Origin: Gryganskiella cystojenkinii
Taxonomy: Eukaryota; Mortierellomycota; Mortierellomycetes; Mortierellales; Mortierellaceae
Direction of reading: 5' to 3'
Assembly: GCA_015852425.1 (NCBI GenBank)
Contig: JAAAIG010000360.1
Span: forward strand, 1 to 35,997
DNA: 35,997 nucleotides
Shown here: piece by piece, positions 10,534-23,023 of the stretch
Numbering within the stretch: the stretch's first letter is position 1
How the letters are laid out: every line of letters starts with the position of its first letter
Notes under the pieces: generated by a model
Database searches by the model: none
Seen by the model: the letters and a program-made list of their open reading frames with translations, nothing else
Told to the model about the DNA's origin: nothing
Program-made: the position numbers and the translations under genes

Positions 10534-13500
10534 ATGGAAGCCCTCAGTGCACTAAAACAGCGTCATTTCAAGAGCTTTGAGAATGACGATGACCCTTTAG
10601 CGATCTTTTCAGCCGAGAAGCTCGTCGATGCTGCGATCCGGTCTCCGTTCAATAACTTTGATCTCAGCACCATTGATGGCGACAACGGTGACAGTGGCAC
10701 GAGTCGTCAAAGCCTGCTCCAGAGTGCTCTTGGCAGCAAGAAAAAGCACTCTGCCTTTTCAACAAAGAAAACCGTCCTGGCAGCTTGGGGACTCTTTCTC
10801 GGGTTCCTGGCCCTGATCTCGATGATCACTTTCCAGCTCCACTACAGTTTACCGACCCCGGTCTACGAGGGTAAAAGTCCAGTGACGGGTCAACTCCAGT
10901 TCTCGGAGGAAAACGTCCGTCGAGTGGTTCGGTACATGACCCAAAATATTGGCTATCGAGTCGTTGGAACTGAACAGGAGCTCGAGACCAAGAACTATCT
11001 GATCAAAGAGCTGAGCTCGTTGAAGGAACAAGCCTATATCGAGTCCTTGCGTGGGGTTCAGGATCTGCCCAACTTTGACATGTGGGTTCAGGTTGCGGAT
11101 GGGTCCCATCGGTTTGATTTCATGTCCAAAGGTAAAAAAAAAAGAAAATCGAGGCGATTCCTTTTTTGATGCCGAAAAGGAGATCGTCTGACGTAAAGGT
11201 TGCAGACCGTGTGTGTGAGAAGAGAGAGCTGACGGATATGATATTCTTTTTTTTATTTTTGTTCCCGTCGTTTAATAGTGGTTATGAAGATGTATACCAA
11301 CATGACCAATATCATCGTTCGGTTGTCATGCGGTCCCGAGTGTGATGAAAACGCGATCCTTCTCAATGCTCACTACGATACCACGTTGGGCAGTCCCGGT
11401 GCTGCAGATGACGCCCTAGGCTGTGGTGTGATGATGGAGATTATCCGAATCATGTCTCTCCGTCCTGCTCCCAAGAAAAACAGTGTCATCTTTTGTAATA
11501 ATACCTTCGCTATTTATTTCATGGCCTGCATTGTTTCCCGCGCATCTTTGATATTTTGAAGTTGACTGACAGGCGCGATTTCATTTTTATTTTCTCTACT
11601 TGTCTAGTATTCAACGGAGGTGAGGAATCCCTGCAGGATGCATCGCACTCCTTCATCACTGGACATGAACTGAAGGACAAGGTCCGAGCTGTCGTCAATC
11701 TCGAAGCTTGTGGAACCAGCGGACCCGAGGTTCTCTTCCAGGCCAACTCGCGAGAGATGATCGATGCCTATGGCACAGTCCCATACCCTCATGGCACCGT
11801 CTTAGCCAACGATCTATTTGCCACAGGGTTGATCCTCTCGGACACAGACTTTCGACAATTTGTTGATCACGGCAACCTTACAGGACTGGACATGGCTGTC
11901 TACAAGAATAGTTATCTCTACCACACTCATCTCGATTTGGACGAGTTTATGGAAGCAGGACTTCCTCAGCACATGGGCGAGAACGCTCTTGCTCTGGCCA
12001 CATACTTGACCGAGACAGCCAACCTTGTGAACCTAGAACGGACCTCAAGCGTCGTGTTTTTCGACGTCTTTGGTCAGTTCTTTGTCTCGTATTCCTGGAC
12101 GACCGCGATTCGTGCCCATGTCCTGATTGGTGGCCTGGCCTTGTTCACGATGGTGACTCGGACATCTCGCCCATCGCTCCGAAGCACGGTCTCGATCCTG
12201 CTCTCATTCATGGTCGCATTACTGCTACCCAACTTTTCGGTCGTTCTGCTGCAAGCTCTGGGCACACCGATGCAATGGTTTTCGCATGAATGGTTATCCG
12301 TTGCCCTGTTTGGACCCGTAGCCCTCGCAGGCATGTTTACGATCCAGTACCTGTTTCATAACAAGAAAGCAAGTAGCGCCGCCAACGAGTTGAGTACACT
12401 CTCGGGTCTGCAGCTATTTTTCGCCTTGGCTCTCGCAGTCGCTTCTTGGGTCGGCCTTGCCAGCAGTTATGTCTTTGCCCTGTTCACGTTCTGCTTCACC
12501 GCTGGTCTGATGTTTAACCACAAGATGGCAGCTCTCGAGATCAAGGACGGTTCCGAGGTGAATCGAGTCGAGTACGTGACCTATTTTGTCATTACGTCCT
12601 TGCCCACGGGCTATTTCACATTTGTCCTGTACAGTCTCCTGGACATGTTTATCCCATTGACCGGTCGGATCGGTGTCGACGCTCCAGTGGACCATATTGT
12701 CGCGGTGTTGTCGGGCTTTGTCACGTTCGTGTTCTGTCCTCCTTTGCTGGCGTTCTCTCATCGTTTCGGTCGTGCAGTCCTCAAACGAGTCATCCTGGGA
12801 CTATTTGCTGTGCACGTGGTCTCGATCTTGATCTCCTCTGCGGTCATGTACCCTTATGACGAGTTGCACCCGAAGCGGGTCTTTGTCCAACATGTCCGGA
12901 ACATGTCCTCGGGCGAGTCTGTCCTCTACTTGGCGCATGCGGATCCGGGTCCATTTTATGAACCCTATGTGACCGAGGTCGAGACCATGTTCAAGAGCGA
13001 AGCCCAGTTCAGGAGCGCAAGTGCGAACCCGAGTGACTGGAATGCAATTTACCCTTTCAACCAGTTCTTGGAATCCTATGTCCTGGACACTACGGGCTAT
13101 ATCCGTAGTCATACCCATAACAAGACCATTGCAGAATCGACCGCACCGTTGACGGACCTGATCAAGGATGCGCCAAAGTTGATTGCCGAGAATATCGAGT
13201 ACGATCCCAAGACGGGTTTACGCAAGTTGACGGTGCTGTGTACCCATCCGAATTATATCTGGACGGTGGCGAGTTTTGATACACATTTGTCATCCTGGTC
13301 TCTGGGATCGTCCGATCCGTTCCCGTATTCGACGCATTATGTGATCCGTCATGTGGGTGGTCATGTGAGCAACAGTTGGAAGGTTGAGTTGGAGTATTAT
13401 GCGAGTGGACCGGAGGATAGGTTAAAGATCGAGTTGACGGCGATGGAGACGGAGGGGTTTGGAAAGGACACGGAGCGAGAGTTGGAGGGCAGTGGAGAAA

Positions 13501-13589
13501 TCGGGGTGATGCGTCAGATTGTAAAGTCGAGGCCGTTGTGGGCGACGCTGACGTACTTTTCGATCTTGACGGACACCTTTGAGCTGTAG
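10534..13589 (+). CDS. M28-family multi-pass membrane metallopeptidase (ERMP1 / vacuolar protease type)
   Basis: Three exons (10534-11131, 11279-11494, 11608-13589) give 931 residues, close to human ERMP1 (904). A first membrane helix lies at about 80-103, followed by a lumenal M28 zinc peptidase domain and many C-terminal helices (from about 420). Metal and catalytic residues are visible: His231 and Asp233 in NAHYDTTLGSPGAADDA, Asp243 as the bridging ligand, Glu277-Glu278 in FNGGEE, Glu304 in NLEACG, and His377 in YLYHTHLD. Intron 2 splits the segment just before FNGGEE, and the frame continues only with the phase-1 join. The domain is predicted to hydrolyse peptides in the ER or vacuole lumen; the substrate is unknown. 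Fungal vacuolar membrane protease Pff1 is the closest alternative name. Confidence 0.92.
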
Positions 13590-13819
13590 AGCCGTAGTTC
13601 GTCCTTAGTTGCCACCACTAAAAAAAAAAAGCTTAAAAAGTAACGAGTGCGATTTCGAGATCTTCCTGGTCTCTACCACCTGTGGACCGTCAGTCACAAA
13701 GCACACAGCCAATGTTACAATTCTCATTCCTTCTTTAATCTTTTATCCAACCACGCTCTTATCTTCACTTCTTCACCTTACCCCTCCCTCTAATGTCCCA
13801 AGCATAGCTTGAAAAAGTC

Positions 13820-16800
13820 ATGACCGACCCTGTTGAATTCCCCTTTCAGCAGGACCCACTACACCAACAACACCAACAACTAGCTCCTTTGCCACCAATT
13901 CAGGTCCAGACAACATCCTCTTTCCCAATACCCAGCCCATTGTCCATGCCAGCACCGGTACATCCCGGTATGACAGTGTCGGTGCCCATGTCTGCGCCAA
14001 TGGCAAATCATTCCCAGGGACAAGTCCCAATGAATTTCTCTAATGGAATGACCCTTGGACCAGAAACTCTTTATGGTCCCGACATCACAACCACCGCAAC
14101 CACGCACCACCTGCCCACGACTGCTCAGGCTGGCCTGCAGTACTGTGCCCTAGCATCCATCACCTCTACGGATTCAGGTAAGATAGTTCAAGTGATCTAT
14201 CCTTTTGTGGTTTCTCGACAAGTGATCAAACAGCGTACTCATTGCAAGTGGCTCACTTTGCGACTATTTTATTTTAGTCTTGCGTGATCTCCCTTCTCTT
14301 GCTGTCGCATTCCCCGAGTTTAAACTCGTGCAACCCAGGGATCCAGCGATCCGTTCTATCCTTGCACAAGAGGGACTCTCTCAGCACGCCAGCAACTTTG
14401 AAACCCAGTACCTTAAAACCATCATTGCGAACGCCAATGTCGATAACATGTATGAGTCTTTCTGCATCTGTCTTTTCGAAAAAAGCGTTTTATCATTTTT
14501 TTTTCTTTTCGAGAAAAAGTCTAACGTCGACCTTCCTTCTCGGTAATAGTCGCTTTCAAGAAGCAACGCAGATCACCGCCAGTCAAGAGTCCTTCACACC
14601 TCAATTTGACTTTCCGCTCTCGACCCTCTCGGAAACAGTTCTCAAACACTGTTCAGAACCACAATCACATTCGGGCAACGCGCATCAACTTCCCAAGATC
14701 GACCCATACGATACACTAATCCAGTTCAGACAGGATATGGCTGCCAGACGACTCGGATCAAATTCTTCATCCTTATCATCGGCACCCAGCAGCAGAGTCT
14801 TAACCAGCACAGGAGCAAGCTCCAACGGTTCACNNNNNNNNNNTGTCCAAGGAAGCCAGCCCTCCAGTCCTCTCTTCGTCTCAGAAACGGAGTACGTGCG
14901 ACAGCACGGACGAGGAGCACGAGAAGAGAGTCAAGGCGCCAAAAAAGATCAAATCTCGCTCTGCTGCATCTTCTGCTGCTGATTCAACACAGACTACGAC
15001 CGTTTCAAGGACTATTCAGCCGAAACAACGACAATCGAGCCCTGTCAAGGCTGGACCTACTGCGCCAGTACCGATAGCACTTCGACCTCCTCAGGTTGCC
15101 CAAGAGCATGGTATGTTGAAGAGTGATAAAATAATGCCTCTTTAAAAGGTTATTGCCTTACAAAGGCTAGTAGAGTCTTAACCGCTGTTTTTTTTCTTCT
15201 AGATCCAGCCTTGGAATTTGAAGATATCGTGTCTGAGTTCATGGAACGCTTGAACGGAGATAACTCTTCACAGGAGGAGACCCAGGGTTTTTTGTCAGTG
15301 GCAGAGCTGAAACACTTGGAGAGATCTGTCGATAACCTGTCAGTACGAGGACTGATCGCAGAAGTACAAGTGGATACCAAAGCAACTTTACTGCGGTATC
15401 TCGACCGGTCAATGAATCACTTTGAGTCCCTGGAATACTTTCCGCAGGAAGGACAGGAAGGCACCGACAACAACAGCAGCGTGGCGGCTAGTACTGACCC
15501 GAGCGTGATGTTGGAGCAGATATTACTGTCGTTACAACATGCCTCACTAAGTTTCGTCATCTTGAACGCCAAGGGCCTGGAACAACACCTCTTCCCCGAG
15601 GAACTCTTGCTTACTTCACTGAGCGTCTTCAAAGCCCGTTTGGAAAAGTTTCTAGCACCCGCACTCGAATCTTCCAAGGAGAGCAGTGGACTTGATCCAC
15701 GCACCGCGGTATTCAAGACTATCGCTGCGACGGGTTCGTTGAAGGCGCAGATGCTCTCTATGGTCCGAATCACTTGCGACATTGCAGAGAGACTACGAGT
15801 TTCTGGAAACGCAGAATTGTCAGATAGCATCATTGTCAAGTTTGTCTATATCGCCCTGTCCTTGTTCTTTATCGACACGAGTTCAGAGATGATAGTAGGT
15901 CTTACGGAAGCAGAGTCCTTGAAACAGGCTGGCTCGAGTCTCATGAGAATGGTAAGTATCGACCGCTTGTTCTGTGGTATGCCTGCTAGATGATCTTTCT
16001 GATATGGCTCATTACACTGACACTCATTGGCTGGTTGCTCCATTAGTTGTTTGCCAAACATAAGGCTCAAAGAGCATGGATTCTCGAAGATACTCTCTCG
16101 TCGCTCATCAAGCTGCCTCACGGAAAGAAGGTCGTCAAGTCCTACAGGTGTGGTCCACTGAGTATCTCGTAAACAGTGGTAGCAGTTTTTCAAAAAAACG
16201 ATATTGTAACTGATCATTTGCTTCATGGTATTATAGATTGACAGACGGTTCCAGGATTCATGCCTCATCTGCTCTCCTTATGCAGTTGGTACATATGTGC
16301 GCCGAACACACCATTAACCTTAGCCTGCCTGTCGATCTGCAAGATCTCCCGCAATCGACGCAAAAGATTGAGCTCCAAAAGGTTCGAGATTCGCAACGAG
16401 GTTACTAATCGCATTCCGGATTATTTCTTTTATATTAACTTTATTTATCTTCTACGATTATTAGTTGCTGGATAGTGTGCGGCCTGTGATGGAAGATTCC
16501 AAGGCCAATATCGCTCATATTTTCAACTACCTACTCTCCCGTTGCACCAAAGCCACGAAGTCATCTCTGGACGCCGATTACAGGGCTGTTCTGGACGCCT
16601 TACTGAACGATCTTCTCGTCGTCTTGGGTCAACCTGAATGGCCGAGTGCCGAGCTATACCTCTTTCTATTCAGCAAAGCCATGGTAAGTAGATATTGCGT
16701 AGGGAAACAAAAAGTGATGTAATGCTCTCCTGTTCAACTAGCCAGCTAATACATATATTGCCTTGACTTGTATAGGCGAGAATCCTGGACGATTCATCGT

Positions 16801-19800
16801 CAGACCTTGCTTCACGGATCATGGCTGTTGACTATCTGGGGCTGGTCGCGGCGAAAATCAAGACGATTTCCAATGGGCTTGAAAACGCTGCCGCAGAGAC
16901 CGTTAACGATGCCAAAGTCAAGACTCGTCCCTATTACGGAGAGTTATCCAGCCTGACCAAATTATCTGACGTGGAGTACTTGCAGGCGAGTTACAGCACC
17001 ACCATCGGATATCTCGGATCACATGAGATCAATGACTCGGCCCTGAGGTCAGCGAAGAACTCTTGGATCGTTCAGTGGCTGGCTACGATTTGCTCCGCTG
17101 CGACAAAAGATATCAAGGACGGGCAGTGGAAAGACCAGTGTTGGAATACTCTGATATCTGACGCGCTCGGGAGCTGGAAAACTCTTCAAAGTCAAGATCG
17201 CAACCCGCGCTCCTCGACATCAGTTGCCCGCAGCTCAGTGCTGGGAAGCGCAGCCTATCTGACTTCTAGGCAGAGTTTATTTCTCTCATTCGACATGTTG
17301 TTGTCCAGGATCCTGGTGACACTGGAAGGCGGCGCCATCACTCTTCGAGCCAAGTCCCTAAAGGCTCTGTCCCTAGTCGTCATTGGCGATTATGGCGTCC
17401 TCGCTCAACAGAATGTCCGTAAGACGATCGCTTTCCGATTACAGGATCAGAGTTCTTCAGTTCGTGACGCGGCCGTGGAGATGGTCGGCAAGTACATGGT
17501 CCAAGACCCCAAGATCCGGAAAGCGTACTATGACATTGTCACTGATCGCATCTCTGTAAGTACTTGAGTGGGGATGTCATGGTATCATCGCTTCGAAATC
17601 ATAAGAGGACTAACCATAGTTCTTCTCTCTCTACCATAGGATACTGGACTGAATGTTCGAAAGCGTGTGATCCGGCTGCTGAGAGACATGTTCTATGTGT
17701 CCGACAATGTTGCCACTAAAAACAACATTTCGCAAAAGCTGTTACTTCGCGTGAATGACGACGAGAACTCAGTCCGCGAGTTGGCTCTCAAGAGTGTCAG
17801 CGAAGTCATCTTTGGTCAGTTCATCTCGGCGACGGCGGGCTCGCCTTTGGATCGTGAGGAATCGCAGCGATCCTCACATGATGTATCCGTGGGCTCATCC
17901 CAAAAGCGAGAGGTCTCAAAGTACACGAGAACGCTAGTCGATATGGTCGGACAGCTCTCTGCTCAGCAAGACGAGGCTTTCGGATCCGTGATCTCGAATT
18001 TGCTGAAAAAGGAGCGTGGTCACAACGGTTTCAACCCTACAGCGAATACCCAGGACTTCGGAAGGACGTGCGTGGTCATTGTTGACTGTCTGGTGGATCT
18101 CGTCCAGACGCTTCAGGATGAGGACGCACCAAAGGCTGCTGTCACATCCACAGTACATACGCTATTCACCTTTATCAAAGCCGAGCCTCGACTGATCGAC
18201 GCCAAACACCTGGGGTCGCTCTTGGTTTACCTCCATTGCTCAGAGACGTCAGACGATTGGCGGATTACCATGTTTGTCCTACGAATCTTCCAGAGTGCTG
18301 TTCCTGTTGTCAAGGATGTTCCGACCATGGATGCTCAAACTGCGGAGAGACTGTCCCTTGCGCTTGTAGCCAAATGTCCAGTGGTGCTACTTCCCGAGGC
18401 CGTTAGTGTTTTGTGCCTGGTTGTTCGATTGCTCTCTGTCCACTCGGGACGGATATGCAAGTTTTTCCTGACTTGTATCAAGTTACTCAGAGACGATGCC
18501 GAGAGGCTCCGCAAGAAGCAAGTCATCCAGGAGCACAAGACTCGGAGACTGGTGACGATCGTGGGTCTTCTCTGTCAGCATTTTCCGTTCTCCATGGCCA
18601 TCGTCGAATCTCCAGACGAGACTCATTTGACGGATCTCAAAGCAGCCATGGAGCCTACAACCGAAGAAAACGTCTTTCATCTCTTGGCATCATTGTGCAA
18701 TGACGACAATTCCAGGGCTATTCAACAGAGTGCACTTCAGTCCTTAGGTAACCAAACGAACCCGCGCCTCAAATTGTCCAACCAATGACAGTCTTCTTTT
18801 TTTTTTTTTTTGCTAATGATCTTTCCAATGATTTTCGATAACTTAGGATTTTTGTTCTTGTCTTTTCCTTCCTTGATGACCTCACTGGCAAGCCATCGTA
18901 TCATGGACTCTGTGTTTGCCGGAGAGGACATTGGAATGAAAGTTGAGCTTCTTACCGTGTACACCAACTTCTTGCTCAAGATCCATACGACGCCGGCGAT
19001 GAACAATGAAAACTCGACCGGAAACAGCTTGATCGCGAGAGCGGAAGATCACATGGATGCTGGTGTTGCAAGTGCTATCATGCAACAGTATCTTGACCGC
19101 GTATTGCGGTGTGCACTCCAGGATAACCGTGATTTACAGGCTGCAGCTGTGAATGTGATCGGACAGGTGACTTCTCAGGCGCTGGTCCATCCCGTCCTTT
19201 GTATGCCAGTAGCTGTTGCATTGGAAGGCAGCGAGGATCCAGCGCTGAGCGGCAGAGCGTTCAAAATCCACCGTGAGTTGCATGAGAAGCATGCTTCGTT
19301 GATCTATGCCAAGAGTTCCGAGTGTGTTCGCACGCTGTACATGTATCGCCATGGCCTTCTTGGAGCAACTAGCGATACCCCAGGTAAACCTTTTTTCTTT
19401 ACTCCCTTGATTTCTTTGTTTACATGTGTATTGTTGCAGATTTCTGACAATACATCTGGTTGCTTCATATTATTTTCATAGGCTATCGCGTCATGCCCGA
19501 GTCAAATCAGGCTGTCGCCCTGTTGGACACAATGTACAGTCTTGCAGGCGACAAGCGGCAGACGAGGAATGCGCTCTTGTCAGGGCTGGTCAAAGTATTG
19601 GATGTGGATCTGACCGTCCCGGATGTTCAGGTGGATGGCGATTATGCTCGATTCATTGCCGAGAATCTGGCCTATCTACAGTACAGGACGATGGAGGAGG
19701 TTTACTTGGTGATCTTCTATCTCAATCGGATCATTGCCAGCACGGGTACGACTCTTTTGGAGAGTCTGTTGGAAATGTCCTCAGGACCGGCAACTCTTTC

Positions 19801-20662
19801 CGGCGGTGGTGGAAACCGAGCCTCGACCAAGACGTCTCAGCAACAGGCATCACTTAATGGCAGAAAGAACGGTGTAACCAAGGGAACAAGAATAGTCATC
19901 AGCAAGAAAACAAAGGCACAAAAGTCAAGGACCGCACTCGACGGCGAATCGGGAGAGGATATCCCTGAGAGCATGATGAGTGGCGAGGATGCTCCAGATT
20001 CTGATATTGGTCACGGTCGTCGATCGAATGCAACAAGCAGCTCAACAACGACGATCGCGGAAGATGACCGCGAGCCTATCCTTCCTGTGTCTGTGATGGC
20101 GAAGGCGAGTGTGGCCGTTGAGGCAGCTATAGTTCTCAAGAGCTATTTGAAGCGCAACTATGACGTTAGCGAGACCAAGGCCCAACAGTTCCAGTTGAGC
20201 GCATCCAAGACCCACAAAGAAAAACCCCAGGCACGGTATAAGGGACCCGCAGCTCGATTGCATTGGCAGTGGAAGGCCAATGAGGTTGGTCTCTTGTGCG
20301 GGGCTGCTTCTTCTTCCGTTTCGTCATCTGTGACATTACGTGATGGATCGGTCCCCAAATCTGGGGGAGAGGCGATGATGAAGTGGCAGTTGGCACGTTT
20401 CCGTGAACTGATCGAGGCGGAGACTGTTCAGCGGATTCGAGAGGAGGACTTGGTCCACCCATCCTCCGAGAATCGTATAGGCCGTCGTCGAAGATCGTCG
20501 TCGGGATCTGCAGCAACAACCAAGGCAATACACGCGGCCAGTGCGCGCAAGACACAGACGACCACGGAAGAGGAGAGTCTGGAAGAAGATGACCAAGAGG
20601 AAGATGATGATGACGACGACGACGACGAAGAAGACGGGGACCAGTCGGATGCTTTGTCGTGA
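13820..20662 (+). CDS. Cohesin loading factor Scc2/Mis4/NIPBL (Nipped-B family), interrupted by an assembly gap
   Basis: Eleven exons: 13820-14177, 14278-14449, 14550-15110 (contains 10 N), 15203-15951, 16047-16147, 16237-16381, 16465-16683, 16776-17555, 17640-18747, 18847-19383, 19482-20662. They give about 1966 residues plus those lost in the gap. The N-terminus is Pro/Gln-rich. The region after the gap is basic (KRVKAPKKIKSR, a likely nuclear signal). The central and C-terminal parts are helical HEAT repeats with family signatures: DYRAVLDALLNDLLVVLGQP, then EWPSAELYLF; ITLRAKSLKALSLVV; and SVRDAAVEMVGKYM, followed by NVRKRVIRLLRDMFYVS. The tail is very acidic (a run of eight Asp). With Scc4 it loads cohesin onto chromosomes. 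The length lies between Mis4 (about 1587) and NIPBL. The reading frame changes across the N run, an artefact of gap size. Confidence 0.93.
14834..14843. other. Assembly gap (10 N) inside exon 3 of the cohesin loader
   Basis: Ten N interrupt coding sequence. Upstream the coding frame starts codons at positions congruent with 14284; downstream the good frame starts at 14846, one base off. If no intron is hidden, the missing length must be a multiple of three, so 10 is a placeholder. Confidence 0.95.
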
Positions 20663-21550
20663 TGATGTATATTTTCTTGGTCCTTTTTTCCTTAGTCGCT
20701 GTGACATTCCCCTCTTCAGCTTTCACCTTGTAAATATATGTTTTTTTCAAGCTTGTCATCAAATGCGCTTGTTAATTACCTGGGGAGCTGCCCATCCCTC
20801 GCCCCCCTTACCTCCACCACTCTCTGCTTCCTTCTCGTCGGTGTTCCACCATGCAAGCGTTGGTCTAGAATCGAGATCGGGTACCTGCGGGGATACCCAA
20901 AGCGAAAGGCAGACATCAATCAAAGACATCGCAGTTTCGGAAGCAAAGAAAAGGGGAGAGGGAACTTGAGGGAGGCGACGAGAGAGAGTGGAAGAGAAGG
21001 GGGACTCTCCGTCCCTCGAACACTTGCCCTCGAAACTCAGGATCAGGATGAATTCGAAGAGGGTTGTTGTATGTGTGTGTGCTTTTTCTTTTCTTTTTGC
21101 ATTCTCCAGTGAATTAACCTCACAAGGAAAAAGAAATCAAACCACCCACACTCTCCTTTTGCGATTTCTGCGCGGTTGCGACCATTTGCTATCCTATAAT
21201 TCTATCATCCAAATCTGTTCTTCTGTAAATTTTCTTGTTTTAGTTGTTCTCCCTGCGTTCTCCTAACCACTTTCCCCCCTCCCTTTTTTTCTCTCTTCGC
21301 TCTCTCTCTATCTTTCTCTTTCTCGTTTATAACCTTGACTTTCCAGGAACGACACCAGAGTCAGGGCACTAGCACAGCACAGCAGCAGAAGGATAAAACA
21401 CAGGACTAGGACCGGCTCAGCAAAAAAAAAAATAACAACAACAACAACAACAACAACAGCCAACAAAGCTCTCACTTCAGGAACAAGAAGCCATCCAACC
21501 AACATAAAGAGCAACAGCAACAAAACAAGAACCATCCAAGACTGACAATA
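20663..21550. other. Gene-free interval ahead of the GH16 gene
   Basis: No supported gene is seen. The part near 21250-21340 is CT-rich (a likely core promoter and leader), followed by an (AAC)n repeat in the presumed 5' UTR of the GH16 gene. Short open frames lack any domain. Confidence 0.6.
21434..21458 (+). repeat. (AAC)n microsatellite in the GH16 5' leader
   Basis: About eight AAC units follow an A-run, roughly 95 bases before the start codon at 21551. Confidence 0.7.
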
Positions 21551-22794
21551 ATGAGGCTGAAGTCTTTCACGGTCTCGCCCATCATGGCCGTGACACTGGT
21601 GATCGGAACCATCAGTCTCATGCTTTCGACAACTACAACGGCAACAGCGAATGAACCAGGATCTGTTACAATGTCAACCATAACGACCAATATCCAGGAT
21701 GGCTCGTCAGCCGAAAATCGGGTTCATGGATCCGTTGTCGAACCAGACGAGTTGAACCTTGGGTTTCAAAAGATGATCGGGGTCGATTTTCGACCGGATG
21801 GACACTCAAGAATGGAACAACATCAACAGCAACAACCACAACAGCAGCAACAACAAATATGGTCCCCCTCATCATCATCCTCAGAAGACAACCAACAACA
21901 AGACAGGGGGATGAACGCTCTAAACATTAATTCACAACAAAAGGCCGAAGTCTTGTGCATCAACAAGAACGAAAGAGACACTTGTTTACTCTTCTCGGAT
22001 GAATTTGATCGACTAGACAACTCAGTCTGGAAGGTAATATCCTTTTTTTTCATCATCGCTCAGGGGTGCTTACATTTCAAAGATTTTTTTTTGTTCCTTG
22101 TTCCTTGTTCCTTGTTCCTAATTTTTTTTTTTTTTTTTTTTCCTTGTTCCGTTTTCTTAATTTTTTTTTTTTTTTTTTTTAAATTATTCTTCTTCCCTTG
22201 CAATACGCAAATAGCACGACCTGACCATGACTGGAGGCGGAAACTTTGAGGTCCAGGTTTACATGAACAACCGAACCAACACATTTGTACGCGACGGTAT
22301 CTTTTATATCCGACCGACACTGACAGAAAACCGGATTGGACTCCAGGCGATGCGTGACGGTGGAGTCTTGGACATGTGGGGGAACGATCCGGGCACACTA
22401 TGTACGGGCAATTACGATTATGGTTGTTTCCGGGTCGCAGGCGCAGGCGGCAACATTTTGAATCCGATCCAGTCGGGTTTGGTCAGATCGGTCAACAGTT
22501 TTAAATTCAAGTTTGGAAAAGTCGTCGTCCGGGCCAAGATGCCCAAGGGCAAATGGATCTGGCCTGTAAGTTTTGATAATGTGTTTTTATTATACCAAGA
22601 AGAAAGAAGAAGCGATTTGACCTCTGACTAAACTACCCCTCGTTCATTTTGTTAGGCGATCTGGATGTTACCAGCGCATTATCAGTATGGAGGCTGGCCC
22701 GCGAGTGGAGAGATTGATCTGGTCGAGGCCCGAGGCAATGGACCCGAATATGCTCCCGGAGGCGTCAACAAGGTCGCGTCGACCTTACATTGGG
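21551..22794 (+). CDS. Secreted GH16 beta-glucanase, catalytic domain cut off at its C-terminal side
   Basis: Three exons (21551-22033, 22215-22565, 22656-22794) give 324 residues to the last supported donor (GTAAAA). A signal peptide is likely in the first 34 residues. A Gln/Ser-rich linker follows, then a GH16 domain from FSDEFDRLDNSVWK. The active site is present: AIWMLPAHYQYGGWPASGEI then DLVEARGN, giving nucleophile Glu297, Asp299 and acid/base Glu302, as in laminarinase and beta-1,3-glucan-binding proteins. GH16 domains continue about 130-170 residues past STLHWG, but only 229 bases separate this point from the stop of the opposing gene and none look like GH16. Reading through stops at 22925; splicing to an acceptor at 22925 stops at 22957. 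Either way the domain is incomplete. It may be a pseudogene, a recent truncation or an assembly join. Fungal wall remodelling would be the normal role. Confidence 0.75.
22093..22182. repeat. Heptamer tandem repeat and T-runs in GH16 intron 1
   Basis: GTTCCTT is repeated about four times (22093-22119) and followed by two T-runs separated by another copy of the CCTTGTTCC core. All lies inside the 181-bp intron 22034-22214. Confidence 0.7.
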
Positions 22795-22817
22795 GTAAAA
22801 ACAGAAAGAAAACTCTA

Positions 22818-22831
22818 GGGGGGGGGGGGGG
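22818..22831 (+). repeat. 14-base poly-G run just after the last GH16 exon
   Basis: A homopolymer of 14 G lies 23 bases beyond the final supported GH16 exon. Such runs are sequencing and assembly trouble spots, which matters for the truncation seen here. Confidence 0.8.
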
Positions 22832-22901
22832 TTGGCTGTCTTTTCGTTTTTGCATTTTAAGGTGTAATGGAAACTTGTTACATGCGCATGTCAGTTTTTG
22901 T

Positions 22902-22907
22902 TTTATT
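22902..22907 (-). terminator. Polyadenylation signal for the LRR gene (minus strand)
   Basis: TTTATT on the plus strand reads AATAAA on the minus strand, about 120 bases after the minus-strand stop at 23024. It places the 3' end of the LRR gene in the space where the missing GH16 exons would be expected. Confidence 0.4.
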
Positions 22908-23023
22908 TTTATACGAATAATTTAGTTCGAGATCAAGAGAAACGAGGGAAAGATTAGAAAGACTATCGAAAGATGTGCAGCACAACAGGCAGTGAAGATC
23001 CTGTTCCCCCGCCCTCCCCTCCT

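Noticed and set aside
14284..14982. Single 232-codon frame across exons 2-3 of the cohesin loader and the N run
   Set aside because: It reads exon 2 in the wrong frame, reads through intron 2, and continues after the gap in the wrong frame; the spliced model explains the sequence better.
22093..22182. CRISPR-like or minisatellite array in GH16 intron 1
   Set aside because: The repeat unit is seven bases without spacers, embedded in T-runs; this is simple slippage repeat.
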